DNA of 55,707 nucleotides, taken from Mycobacterium scrofulaceum. GTDB taxonomy: Bacteria > Actinomycetota > Actinomycetes > Mycobacteriales > Mycobacteriaceae. The stretch lies in NCBI RefSeq assembly GCF_001667885.1, contig NZ_LZJW01000069.1:1-55707 (forward strand). Reading direction: 5' to 3'. The notes under the pieces are model-generated. The model saw nothing but the letters and a program-made list of their open reading frames with translations. It did not search any database and had not been told where the DNA came from. Within the stretch, counting starts at the first letter, position 1. The number at the start of each line of letters is the position of its first letter. Shown piece after piece: positions 1 to 8,327 of the stretch. The translations under genes and the position numbers were made by a program.

Positions 1-77
1 CGTATTCGTGTCCCATGGGGGCGTCGTGAACCTCGTCCGCGCCGCGATACGGCCACAGATCCGAACCACAGATGCAG
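1..77. repeat. Left arm of a perfect 77-bp inverted repeat
   Basis: Bases 1-77 are the exact reverse complement of 197-273; the next inward pair (78 against 196) no longer matches. The arm carries codons 36-61 of the alcohol dehydrogenase in minus orientation. It may extend beyond the left edge of the window. The 119-bp spacer, 78-196, holds the real start of that gene, inverted. Confidence 0.95.
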
Positions 78-181
78 GTCGCCGACATCTTGATGATCGC
101 GTCCGTCGGATGGATGATCTCGGGGTCGTCCCGGTCTTCGACTCGCACGTCCCCCGGGGCATGCATCACGACGCCGCGCAT
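1..181 (-). CDS. Zinc-dependent alcohol dehydrogenase, inverted 5' part (partial, runs off left edge)
   Basis: Reading the minus strand from ATG at 181 gives a typical N-terminus of a medium-chain zinc alcohol dehydrogenase. It begins MRGVVMHAPGDVRVEDRD and reaches CICGSDLWPY (first catalytic zinc Cys at residue 38) and GHEY at the window edge. A good Shine-Dalgarno, GAGGAAGG, lies at 190-197, nine bases before the ATG. The sequence is therefore the genuine gene start, but it points away from the rest of the gene, which lies on the plus strand from 198. Codons 36-60 are present in both orientations. Either this end of the assembly is folded back or the DNA here really is inverted. Confidence 0.8.
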   Translation of the reverse strand, partial: MRGVVMHAPGDVRVEDRDDPEIIHPTDAIIKMSATCICGSDLWPYRGADEVHDAPMGHEY

Positions 182-196
182 TGGCTGGGCCTTCCT

Positions 197-273
197 CTGC
201 ATCTGTGGTTCGGATCTGTGGCCGTATCGCGGCGCGGACGAGGTTCACGACGCCCCCATGGGACACGAATACG
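197..273. repeat. Right arm of the 77-bp inverted repeat
   Basis: Exact reverse complement of 1-77. It lies inside the plus-strand alcohol dehydrogenase and encodes its residues 36-60 in the normal reading direction. Confidence 0.95.
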
Positions 274-1112
274 TGGGCATCGTGGAAGAGGTCGGCAGCG
301 AGGTCCGCAACGTCCGGCCCGGCCAATTCGTCGTCGGCTCGTTCGTCACTTCGGACAACACCTGCGAGATCTGTCAGGCGGGTTACCAGAGCCGGTGTGT
401 GCACGGCGAATTGATGGGCCACATCGGCACCCAGGCCCAGTACGCCCGCGTCCCGCTGGCCGACGGCACCTTGGTGGCCACGCCCGAGATGCCGCCCGCC
501 GAGATGATCCCCAGCCTGCTGGCTGCTTCCGACGTGCTGGGCACCGGCTGGTTCGCCGCGGTGGCCGCCGAGGCCGGTCCCGGCAAGACCGTCACCGTGG
601 TCGGCGACGGGGCGGTCGGACTGCTCGGGGTTCTGGCCGCCAAGCAACTCGGCGCGGAGCGGGTCATCGCGATGAGCCGGCACCGGGATCGCCAAGCGTT
701 GGCCCGTGAATTCGGCGCGACGGACATCGTCGAAGAACGCGGCGACGAGGGTGTGGCCAGGATCAAAGACCTGACCAACGGCCTCGGCGCCCACAGCGTT
801 GTCGAGGCGGTCGGCACCCAGCAGTCGATGATGCAAGCGATCTCCTGCACCCGACCGGGCGGTCACGTGGGCTACGTCGGCCTCTCGCACGACGTCGCGC
901 TGCCCGGCGACGAGCTGTTCTTCTCGATGGTGCACCTGCACGGCGGCCTGGCCCCGGTACGCCGATTCCTGCCCGAGCTGATCAGGCTGATCTGGGACGG
1001 TGCGATCAACCCGGGCAAGGTGTTCGACCTGAACCTTCCGCTACAGGACGCCGCCGAGGGTTACAAGGCGATGGACGAACGTCGCGCGGTCAAGGTCCTG
1101 CTCACCGTCTGA
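198..1112 (+). CDS. Zinc-dependent alcohol dehydrogenase, 3' part (start displaced)
   Basis: The plus-strand frame is homologous to medium-chain zinc alcohol dehydrogenases only from CICGSDLWPY (198) onward; what precedes it in frame is antisense sequence. It contains the GHEYVGIVEEVG zinc/proton-relay motif, a partial structural-zinc Cys cluster (CEICQAGYQSRC, three Cys instead of four), the Rossmann motif GDGAVGLLG, and a normal C-terminus. Joined to the inverted 5' part at 1-181 it would make a 339-residue protein, the usual family length. It would oxidise an alcohol or reduce an aldehyde/ketone with NAD(P). It converges on the neighbouring SDR with an 11-nt gap and is probably part of the catabolic island. 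As written it has no valid start codon. Confidence 0.85.
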   Translation, partial: CICGSDLWPYRGADEVHDAPMGHEYVGIVEEVGSEVRNVRPGQFVVGSFVTSDNTCEICQAGYQSRCVHGELMGHIGTQAQYARVPLADGTLVATPEMPPAEMIPSLLAASDVLGTGWFAAVAAEAGPGKTVTVVGDGAVGLLGVLAAKQLGAERVIAMSRHRDRQALAREFGATDIVEERGDEGVARIKDLTNGLGAHSVVEAVGTQQSMMQAISCTRPGGHVGYVGLSHDVALPGDELFFSMVHLHGGLAPVRRFLPELIRLIWDGAINPGKVFDLNLPLQDAAEGYKAMDERRAVKVLLTV

Positions 1113-1123
1113 GGACCGACTGC

Positions 1124-1906
1124 TCAGCGCTCGACCCAACGGGAGTTCAACGCGAAGTCCGACAGATACTTCGTCGAACTCCAGCCGCCATCGACGACGA
1201 TGGTCTGCCCGTTGATGAAACTGCCACCCGGGGAGCACAGGAACGCGACGGTGCTGGCCACGTCATCGATGGTTCCCAGCCGCTGATGCGGTGTCATCTC
1301 GGTGTTGATTTTGCGGAACTTCTCGTCTTCCAAGCGCTTTTCGACCATCGGGGTGACCGTCACTCCGGGTGCCACGGCGTTGCACCGGATGCCGGACGGC
1401 CCGTACTGGCAGGCGATGTGGGTGGTCAGTGCTGTCAGCCCTCCCTTCGCCGCCGAGTAGGCACCGCCGCGCAGGCCGCCGACGACGGCGAAAGTCGATG
1501 TGACGTTGATGATCGCCGACCCGGGCCCCATGTGGGGCAGCACGTCGCGCGCCAACCTGAACGGCGCGCGCAGCATCAAACCCAGGAAATAGTCCAGTGT
1601 TTCGTCGTCGGTCTCGTGCAGCGGTTTGGGACTGCCCACCCCGGCGTTGTTGATGAGGAAGTCGATGTGACCCCAGCGGCTGACCGCGAGGTCGACGATG
1701 CGGCCGGGCGCGTCGTCGTGGGTCAGATCGACCGCGAGTGTCGCGACGCGGTTCGGATCACCGATGGATCTTTCCAGCTCGGCCAGCCGGCCCGGATCCC
1801 GGCCGGTGCCGAGGATCGCCATCCCCATCTCGGCGAGTTTCGTCGCGCATCCCAGGCCGATGCCGCTGCTTGCCCCCGTAACGATCGCGACCTGCATATC
1901 ACCCAT
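1124..1906 (-). CDS. SDR family oxidoreductase
   Basis: This 260-residue classical SDR has the cofactor motif [10 protein letters not shown] near the N-terminus, NNAG in the middle and the catalytic YSAAK motif (Tyr-x3-Lys). It ends with VDGG as usual for the family. It probably interconverts an alcohol and a ketone with NAD(P). It is the last gene of the leftward operon and overlaps the upstream acyl-CoA ligase by 8 nt. ATG at 1906 follows GAAGG; a second ATG at 1897 gives the more usual family start MQVAIVTG and is equally possible. The substrate cannot be read from the sequence. Confidence 0.9.
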   Translation of the reverse strand: MGDMQVAIVTGASSGIGLGCATKLAEMGMAILGTGRDPGRLAELERSIGDPNRVATLAVDLTHDDAPGRIVDLAVSRWGHIDFLINNAGVGSPKPLHETDDETLDYFLGLMLRAPFRLARDVLPHMGPGSAIINVTSTFAVVGGLRGGAYSAAKGGLTALTTHIACQYGPSGIRCNAVAPGVTVTPMVEKRLEDEKFRKINTEMTPHQRLGTIDDVASTVAFLCSPGGSFINGQTIVVDGGWSSTKYLSDFALNSRWVER

Positions 1907-3512
1907 CTACCTTCGTCAGCGCCGCCTTGATCTGATGCTTGAGCACCTTTCCGGCATCGTTTTTCGGCAGCGTGTCCCAGAAGACGACCTGTTCCGGCGC
2001 CTTGAATTTGGCGACGCCCTTGCTCTGTAGCAGCGCAAGCAGGCTCGTGGTGTCCGGCCGGGACGAACCCGCGGGAACGATCACCGCGCAGGCGCGCTCG
2101 CCGGTGCGGTCGTCGGGCAGTCCCACGACCGCGATCTCGGCCACGCCGGGATGGTCGGCCAGCAAGTCCTCGACTTCCTTGGCCGAGATGTTCTCGCCGT
2201 TGCGGATGATGACGTCCTTGGCCCGGCCGGTCACCACGAGGTATTGGCCGTCCACCCAGCGTCCCAGGTCGCCCGTGCGAAAATAGCCTGCGTCGTCGAA
2301 CGATTCGGCCTCGTCCTCGGCGTGCAGGTAGCCCAGCAGCATCTGCGGGCCCCGGACGCAGATTTCGCCCTCCCCGGCCGGCGCGGCCTGATGCGCGGCG
2401 AGCTTGATCTCGGCGATGCCCGCGCGCCCGTCGGTGTCGGCGGCGCGGGCGGCCTCGCCTGGCCTTGGCGCGCCGACAGTCGTGACCGGCACTTCCGTGC
2501 AGCCGTACACCCGGGTGATCACCGCCCGGTCAAGGTATGCGCCGGCCCGGCGGATCAGTGACGGCGACACGGCGGCGCCACCGCAGATGAACACCCTCAA
2601 CGCGGGCAGCCGGCTGCCGGCGCGCTCGGCGGCGGAGAGCAGTTGTTGCAGAAACGGTGTCGCCCCGGCCATGTGGGTGCACCGTTCGCCGTCCATCAGC
2701 GTCACGGCCGCCGATGGGTCCCAGCGGTCCATCAGGATCGCGGACGTGCCCAGCAGCAGCGGGCACTCGAACGCATAGATCGACCCGCCGATGTGCGCCA
2801 CCGGCGACGGCACCAGGAACGCGTCGCCAGGGTTGATGTCCCAGTGCTCGCGGATCTGGCTGATCAGGGCGTGGATCGAATTGTGGCTGTGCAGCACGCC
2901 TTTCGGCTGGCCCGAGGTTCCGGAGGTGTAGAGGACCATCCGCACGGCGTCGGGGTCGAGGCTCGGGAGCCGCGTCGCGTCCGGCGGCCGGCCCAGCAGT
3001 TCCGGGTACGGCGTGTGCGGGCCGGCTTGGGTCGTTTCGCAGCCGCGCAGCACCACCACTTCGGGGGCCCGCTTGAGGGCGGCCGTGACGCCGTCGAGCA
3101 TCGCCGCGTAGTCGTGGCCGCCGAACCGGTGCGGGACGAAGATCATGGCGGCGCCGACGTCTTCGAGGATGAAGCGCAGCTCCCGCTCGCGCAGTGACGG
3201 CAGGATCGGGTTCACCACCATCCCGGCCAAAGTGGCCGCCAGATAGATGACCGCGGCCTCGTGCCAGTTCGGCAGCATGAACGACACGACGCTGCCCTCC
3301 GGCATCCGCGTCAGCAGGGCGTTCGCCAACGCGGTGGCCTGGGCGTAGAGCGTGGCGGCATCGAGCCGAATGTTCCCGTCCACCAGCACAACACGGCGCG
3401 GCGAGGTCGCCGCCGCCACGAGCAGGGAATCGGCCAGCGTGGTATGGACCCACAGCCCGCGCCGGTACGCATCCTCCGCGCGCGCGGGGTCGTGGCGAGC
3501 CGGGGCGATCAC
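1899..3512 (-). CDS. AMP-dependent acyl-CoA synthetase/ligase
   Basis: A 537-residue member of the adenylate-forming ANL family. The P-loop-like motif [17 protein letters not shown] and the YGCTE motif are both present. The hinge region shows [16 protein letters not shown] and the C-terminal catalytic lysine context is [11 protein letters not shown]. It should activate a carboxylic acid with ATP and CoA, and resembles ligases for medium-chain or cyclic acids. The start is GTG at 3512, nine bases after the stop of the GntR gene, so the two are co-transcribed. The position beside a GntR regulator and opposite an oxygenase operon suggests it activates a pathway intermediate. Confidence 0.92.
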   Translation of the reverse strand: MIAPARHDPARAEDAYRRGLWVHTTLADSLLVAAATSPRRVVLVDGNIRLDAATLYAQATALANALLTRMPEGSVVSFMLPNWHEAAVIYLAATLAGMVVNPILPSLRERELRFILEDVGAAMIFVPHRFGGHDYAAMLDGVTAALKRAPEVVVLRGCETTQAGPHTPYPELLGRPPDATRLPSLDPDAVRMVLYTSGTSGQPKGVLHSHNSIHALISQIREHWDINPGDAFLVPSPVAHIGGSIYAFECPLLLGTSAILMDRWDPSAAVTLMDGERCTHMAGATPFLQQLLSAAERAGSRLPALRVFICGGAAVSPSLIRRAGAYLDRAVITRVYGCTEVPVTTVGAPRPGEAARAADTDGRAGIAEIKLAAHQAAPAGEGEICVRGPQMLLGYLHAEDEAESFDDAGYFRTGDLGRWVDGQYLVVTGRAKDVIIRNGENISAKEVEDLLADHPGVAEIAVVGLPDDRTGERACAVIVPAGSSRPDTTSLLALLQSKGVAKFKAPEQVVFWDTLPKNDAGKVLKHQIKAALTKVDG

Positions 3513-3521
3513 CGCAACAAC

Positions 3522-4262
3522 CTAATCTTTCACGCGGCGCATTGTCATCGCATACCGAAAGTCCGAGGACAGATGGGTGTTGATGGTCACCTGGGCGACG
3601 TCGCCATCAGAGGTCTTGTACGTGCGCTGCATCTGCAAGGCGGCCAGCCCCGCTTCGACTCCGAGGCCGTCGGCCACCTCGGGTGAGAGCACCACCGCGG
3701 CGATCTCTTGGTGTAACTCGGCGATGGTGACGCCGAACAGGTCCTCGATCAACGGGAAGATCGGGCCGGCGTGCCGTTGCAGCAACCTGCCGACCGCCGC
3801 GAAATCGCGGTTGATGTAGTACTCCGTTCGGCACAGAGGCGCTGACGCGCCGTCGGCCCGGCGGTAACCGCGCACGCTCAACCACTCTGTGCCGGCGAGC
3901 AATCCGGTTCGAGCGGACACCTCGTCGTCGATGGTCACCATCACGTTGGACTCGATGGTCAGCTGCGCGCCGGCCGCGAACTCCAGCAGGTCGTCGATCG
4001 ACATCGCGTCCTGCGCATAGGAACTGGAGGCGGGACGGGGAACCACCCGCGTGCCCGCCCGTGGCCGGGACGCGACGAGGTTGTCGTCGCGCAGCCGGCG
4101 CAGCGCCTCCCGAATGGTGTAGCGACTGACCGCGAACCGCTCGCACAGCTGATGCTCCGTCGGCAGCTGCGAGCCGACCGGATAGACGCCGTCGACGATC
4201 TCCTTGCGCAGTGTGCGGGCGATCTGAAGGTAGCGGTGCTCGCCCGCGACGGCCTGGGGCAT
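3522..4262 (-). CDS. GntR family transcriptional regulator (UTRA/HutC type)
   Basis: The 246-residue protein has an N-terminal winged helix with the typical GntR segment LCERFAVSRYTIREALRRL, followed by a UTRA-type ligand-binding domain to the C-terminus. Its ATG overlaps the stop codon of the upstream beta-propeller gene as TGATG, which indicates translational coupling. It is probably the local repressor of the catabolic island, relieved by a pathway metabolite. Two copies of a 13-bp motif in the divergent promoter at 5882-6100 are good candidate operators, which would make the gene autoregulated. Confidence 0.92.
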   Translation of the reverse strand: MPQAVAGEHRYLQIARTLRKEIVDGVYPVGSQLPTEHQLCERFAVSRYTIREALRRLRDDNLVASRPRAGTRVVPRPASSSYAQDAMSIDDLLEFAAGAQLTIESNVMVTIDDEVSARTGLLAGTEWLSVRGYRRADGASAPLCRTEYYINRDFAAVGRLLQRHAGPIFPLIEDLFGVTIAELHQEIAAVVLSPEVADGLGVEAGLAALQMQRTYKTSDGDVAQVTINTHLSSDFRYAMTMRRVKD

Positions 4263-5881
4263 CAGCGGCCGTCCCGCGACCGGCGCACAGCCAGCACGCT
4301 GCCATCGCCGTCGGCCGACAGGTAGATGGTCCCGTCGGGCGCGGACGCGATGCCGGCAAAGGGGCCCTGTGGGCCCGAGAACGGCGGCATCCCTTTCAAG
4401 GGTTTGGGCACCACACCCGGCGGCGGGCCGACCGGCAACCCCGATGCGATGACGCGCCGGACCTGGTCGTGCAGGTCGACGGCGATCAGCTCCTTGGCGC
4501 CGGCGTCGACGACGTAGAGCACGCCGTCACGCACCAGAATGCCTTGCGGGCGTTGCAGATCCGCCACCACGACGTCGCTCCTGGACCCGGCCACCCTGAC
4601 GACCCGCCCGGCCTCGGCCACCAGGCACGCGCCGTCGGCGCCGATCGCGACACCGACCGGTTCAAGCAGGCCGGTGGCGAGCACCTCGAGGCCGCCCGGC
4701 CCCAGCGACAGGATCCGCCCGGTCCCCAGTTCGGCGAAGACGATGCCGGTGCGACCGACCGCGACGCCGTAAAGCTGGTCGAATCCCTCGGCCAGCACCT
4801 CAGTTTCGCTGACCCCCGGCCGGTACCGGGCGACCTGACCGGCCGAGGTGGTCACGACGAACTCGCCGGGCCCGCTCGGCGCGACGCCCCGCAGGAACCC
4901 GGGATAGCCGGGACTGAACAACATGCCCACGGTTTGCAACGACCCGTCCGGCAGTAGGACGTAGAAGTAGGTGCCATCGGCGATGTAGAGCCGGCCGTCG
5001 TGGCCGACGGCCAGGTCCAGCGGCCAGTTGAGGCCGCCGGGCAACACCGTTCGCGTCTCGCCGGTCGGTGCGATCTCGGTGACCTCTCCGGTGAAGTTGG
5101 ATGCCAGCACCCGGTCACCGACCAACGTGCAGTTGTCCAGGCCAGGGTTCAGCTGGGCCAGTACCCGCCGCTCGCCGCTGCGCGGATCTATCCGAAGGAC
5201 CTGCCCGGTGGCGACCTGGGTCGAGACGATGTGGCCTTGCGCGTCGAACTTGACCGAGTCGGGCACGCCGAGATCGGCTGCGACACATTGCGCCTCGCCG
5301 CCGTCGGGAGGGACGCGCCAGATCTCGTTGGCGCCCATCACCGGGAAGTACAACAGGCCGTCGGGGCCGACCTCCATCGCATTCGGTGACGGGACGTTCT
5401 CCAGCAGCACCCGCGCCGACCCGCCACCCGGGTCGAGTTCCAGCAACCGCCCACCCTCGCGGCATTCACCGACGAACAACCGGTCCCGATAGAACGTGAT
5501 GCCGTTCGCCGACGGAAGGTCGTCACGCAGCACCCGGGTTCGCCCGGCGGTGTCGAGCACGCTGACCCGGCCGTCCATGACCTCGGTGGCGAACAGGTTG
5601 CCGCCGGAGTCGAACGCGACATCATCGGGGGCGACGATCTCGCCCCCCTTGGGGCTCACGTTTTCCAGCCCGCCGGTGCGGTGATCCAGTGCGCTGATCT
5701 GACTGCCGGTCACCTGCGCGATGTAAACGCGGCCGTCCGGCCCGGTGCGCAACCCGTTCGCGCCGAAGAGCCGGCTAGGAGCGGTGACCCGATCGAGGCG
5801 CCAGCCGTCCGCCACTTCGGCCTGATGGTTGAGGGCCGCATACCGTGACGGCTCCGCCGCGGTGGCCCGTGAAATCGACAT
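4262..5881 (-). CDS. NHL-repeat / SMP-30-like beta-propeller protein
   Basis: About 539 residues from ATG at 5881. The protein consists of repeated propeller blades with a recurring GPDG-x-hydrophobic-Y-hydrophobic core (for example GPDGRVYIA, GPDGLLYFP, GHDGRLYIA, APDGTIYLS). This resembles SMP-30/gluconolactonase/LRE-like and NHL domains. No signal peptide or membrane segment is visible, so it is probably cytoplasmic. Such proteins are often lactonases, which would suit an island with a Baeyer-Villiger enzyme that makes esters or lactones; that role is inference. It is the first gene of the leftward operon and overlaps the GntR start. An open frame continues upstream to 6250 but lacks homology there. 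Confidence 0.75.
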   Translation of the reverse strand: MSISRATAAEPSRYAALNHQAEVADGWRLDRVTAPSRLFGANGLRTGPDGRVYIAQVTGSQISALDHRTGGLENVSPKGGEIVAPDDVAFDSGGNLFATEVMDGRVSVLDTAGRTRVLRDDLPSANGITFYRDRLFVGECREGGRLLELDPGGGSARVLLENVPSPNAMEVGPDGLLYFPVMGANEIWRVPPDGGEAQCVAADLGVPDSVKFDAQGHIVSTQVATGQVLRIDPRSGERRVLAQLNPGLDNCTLVGDRVLASNFTGEVTEIAPTGETRTVLPGGLNWPLDLAVGHDGRLYIADGTYFYVLLPDGSLQTVGMLFSPGYPGFLRGVAPSGPGEFVVTTSAGQVARYRPGVSETEVLAEGFDQLYGVAVGRTGIVFAELGTGRILSLGPGGLEVLATGLLEPVGVAIGADGACLVAEAGRVVRVAGSRSDVVVADLQRPQGILVRDGVLYVVDAGAKELIAVDLHDQVRRVIASGLPVGPPPGVVPKPLKGMPPFSGPQGPFAGIASAPDGTIYLSADGDGSVLAVRRSRDGR

Positions 5882-5934
5882 GCCTTGCCGGGATCCTTCC
5901 GTCGGCCGTTTGCGCTGGACGCTATCAATTGCCG

Positions 5935-5947
5935 CTAGTCCAGACAA
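5935..5947 (-). promoter_or_regulatory. Candidate GntR operator, site A
   Basis: On the minus strand this reads TTGTCTGGACTAG, centred on a near-palindrome GTC-CAGAC. It lies 54 bp before the beta-propeller start at 5881. It matches site B (6032-6044) at 11 of 13 positions in opposite orientation, so the pair is symmetric about the divergent promoter. Confidence 0.5.
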
Positions 5948-6031
5948 TAGTCGGCGGCGCGGCCGCCATCGGCCTTGACAGTGCTGTCGAGCGATGGGAA
6001 TAGTATTCTCCGAACGACAGAACGACATATT

Positions 6032-6044
6032 TTGTCCGGACCAG
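6032..6044 (+). promoter_or_regulatory. Candidate GntR operator, site B
   Basis: On the plus strand this reads TTGTCCGGACCAG with the perfect 8-bp palindrome GTCCGGAC. It lies 57 bp before the ATG of the rightward operon (6101). It is the partner of site A; the shared consensus is TTGTCYGGACYAG. Confidence 0.5.
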
Positions 6045-6100
6045 TAGAAAGCACAGCCCGTTGCGCCCGTGCCGGTGTTCGCAACAGGGGGAAGCAGGCC

Positions 6101-6949
6101 ATGGAGGACTTCCTCAGACTCGACGGCCGCATCGTGGTGGTCTCCGGCGCCGGCGGCGGCGGGATCGGCACCACCGTGACCGCGATGGCCGCCCGGGCCG
6201 GCGCCACCGTGATCGCGGTGAGCCGGTCGAAGGAGAACCTCGACGAGCACATCGCCCCGCTGGCCGGACAGGGTCTGGCGGTGGTGCCCGTCGCGGCCGA
6301 CGCCTCGACCGACGACGGCATCGCCGCGGTGATCGATCAGGCCCGGCGCGCCGAGGGCAATCTATACGGACTCGTCAACGTCGCCGGCGGCGCGGCGCCG
6401 TCGACCTGGATGCCATCCACCCGGGTGACGCGCCACGATTGGCGTGAGATCTTCGCCGCGAACCTCGAGACGGCGTTCTTCATGAGCCAGGCCGTGGCGG
6501 CCGAGCTGGTGGCACAGGAGCGGCCCGGATCGATCGTGTCGATCTCGTCGATCAGCGGCATGAACACCGCACCCTTTCACATCGCCTACGGCACCGCCAA
6601 GGCCGCCATCGCCGCGATGACCCGCACGATGGCACTCGAACTGGCGCTGGCCGGGATCCGGGTGAACGCCGTGGCACCGGGCGTCACCGAGACCGCCGCC
6701 TCGCGCACCTACGTCGACTCCGACCCGGACCGGGATCGGCGTGCGATCGCGATGGGCCGGCGTGGCAGGCCAGAGGAACAGGCGGGCGCCATCCTGTTTC
6801 TGCTCTCGGAACTGTCCGGCTACATCACCGGCCAGACGCTGCTGGTCGACGGCGGCCTGGACCTCAAGTGGAGTCATCTCGACGCCGACAACACCTCGCT
6901 GTTTCTCAAGGACGAATCCTTCCGCGCGGCCATTAGGAGGATGCGATGA
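6101..6949 (+). CDS. SDR family oxidoreductase
   Basis: A 282-residue SDR that leads the rightward catabolic operon. The glycine-rich loop is unusual (SGAGGGGIGTT) but still fits G-x3-G-x-G. The catalytic segment is AYGTAK, and TGQTLLVDGG lies near the C-terminus, followed by an extension of about 30 residues. ATG at 6101 is chosen because GGGGGA precedes it and homology begins there; the open frame extends upstream without homology. Its stop overlaps the Rieske gene start as ATGA. It probably oxidises a hydroxyl group of the substrate. Confidence 0.9.
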   Translation: MEDFLRLDGRIVVVSGAGGGGIGTTVTAMAARAGATVIAVSRSKENLDEHIAPLAGQGLAVVPVAADASTDDGIAAVIDQARRAEGNLYGLVNVAGGAAPSTWMPSTRVTRHDWREIFAANLETAFFMSQAVAAELVAQERPGSIVSISSISGMNTAPFHIAYGTAKAAIAAMTRTMALELALAGIRVNAVAPGVTETAASRTYVDSDPDRDRRAIAMGRRGRPEEQAGAILFLLSELSGYITGQTLLVDGGLDLKWSHLDADNTSLFLKDESFRAAIRRMR

Positions 6950-8322
6950 CCGATCTCGCCCGGGGCGTGAATGCCTCAGCCGCGGAGGAACTTTCGCAGC
7001 CGATGACGATCGGCGTCGAGGCCTACATCTCCGAGGATTACGCCCGCGCCGAGCGGGACAAGCTGTGGCGGAAGGTGTGGCAGCAGGTTGGTCGCGTCGA
7101 AGAGCTGCCCGAGGTGGGCAGCTACCTGACCTACGACATCCTCGACGACTCGATCATCGTGGTGCGCACCGGGTCCGACGAGTTCAAGGCCCACCACAAC
7201 GTGTGCATGCACCGCGGCCGCCGGCTGATCGACACACCCGAAGGCGCGAAGAACGCTCGCGGTCGCGCCCGCAAGTCATTCGTCTGCGGATTCCACGGCT
7301 GGACATACGGTTTGGACGGGGCGTGCACCCACATCCGCGAACAGCAGGACTGGCGGGGGTCGCTCACAGCCGAGAACACCCACCTGCGGCCTGTCAAGGT
7401 CGACACCTGGGGCGGGTGGCTGTGGGTCAACATGGACCCCGATTGCGAACCGCTGGCCGATTACCTGTTCCCCGCCGCGAAGATTCTCGACCCGTTCGGC
7501 CTGGAAAACATGCGCTACAAATGGCGCAAGTGGCTGTCCTTCGACTGCAATTGGAAGGTCGCGCTGGAGGCGTTCAACGAGACCTACCACGTCTACACCA
7601 CCCATCCCGAATTCAACAAGTTCGGCGAATTCAAGGGCTGGGCCAAAGCCCAGGGCAAACACAGCAACATCGGCTATGACGCTCCGGAGGACATGGAGGC
7701 CACCAAGTCCAAGATCCGCCTCGGCATCGGTGACGACCCGCGCGTGTCAACCGCGGAGATGCAGGTGTACACGATGGAGGAAACGAACGCCACCACCACC
7801 CAAACCCTGGTGAACGCCGCGAAGCGGCTGGTCGACGAGTTGCCCGAGGGGACACCGGCAGACAAGGTCCTCGAGCACTGGCTGGCGTCCGCGCGCCGCG
7901 ACGATGAGGCCCGCGGAGTGACCTGGCCGACGATTCCCGCCGACATCCTCGGTCAGGCCGGCACCGCGTGGCAGATCTTCCCAAACTTCCAGATCGGGCA
8001 GGGCCTGACCAGCGCGCTGTGTTACAGCGCGCGACCACACCCCAGCTACAACCCCGACAAGTGCATCTTCGAGGTGTCCGTCTTCGAGCTGTATCCGAAA
8101 GGCCAAGAGCCCGAGACGGAATGGGAGCACACGCCGGTCGGCGATCCCAGGTGGCGATCTGTGCTACCACAGGATTTCTCGAACATGGCCGCCGTGCAGC
8201 AGGGCATGAAATCGCTCGGCTTCCCGGGCACCAAGCCCAACCCGTACCGCGAACGCAGCACCGTCAATCTGCACTACCAACTGTCGAAGTACATGGGTAC
8301 CGGCGAACCGCGGGAGCTTTGA
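6946..8322 (+). CDS. Rieske non-heme iron oxygenase, alpha subunit
   Basis: 458 residues. The Rieske [2Fe-2S] ligands are visible as CMHRG (C87, H89) and CGFHGW (C114, H117). The catalytic domain has the mononuclear iron histidines in ETYHVYTTH (H215 and H220), with E212 at the usual bridging-Asp position. The family hydroxylates aromatic, alicyclic or steroid-like rings with O2 and electrons from a ferredoxin and reductase. No ferredoxin or reductase gene lies in the operon, so electron transfer must come from elsewhere. The 24 residues between H89 and C114 are more than in classical members. Translationally coupled to the preceding SDR and followed after 5 nt by the flavin monooxygenase. 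Confidence 0.93.
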   Translation: MTDLARGVNASAAEELSQPMTIGVEAYISEDYARAERDKLWRKVWQQVGRVEELPEVGSYLTYDILDDSIIVVRTGSDEFKAHHNVCMHRGRRLIDTPEGAKNARGRARKSFVCGFHGWTYGLDGACTHIREQQDWRGSLTAENTHLRPVKVDTWGGWLWVNMDPDCEPLADYLFPAAKILDPFGLENMRYKWRKWLSFDCNWKVALEAFNETYHVYTTHPEFNKFGEFKGWAKAQGKHSNIGYDAPEDMEATKSKIRLGIGDDPRVSTAEMQVYTMEETNATTTQTLVNAAKRLVDELPEGTPADKVLEHWLASARRDDEARGVTWPTIPADILGQAGTAWQIFPNFQIGQGLTSALCYSARPHPSYNPDKCIFEVSVFELYPKGQEPETEWEHTPVGDPRWRSVLPQDFSNMAAVQQGMKSLGFPGTKPNPYRERSTVNLHYQLSKYMGTGEPREL

Positions 8323-8327
8323 GATAC

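Noticed and set aside
72..197. Upstream extension of the plus-strand alcohol dehydrogenase frame starting at 72
   Set aside because: The amino acids before CICGSD are the antisense of the true gene start and have no homology; a start at 72 would be an artefact of the inverted segment.
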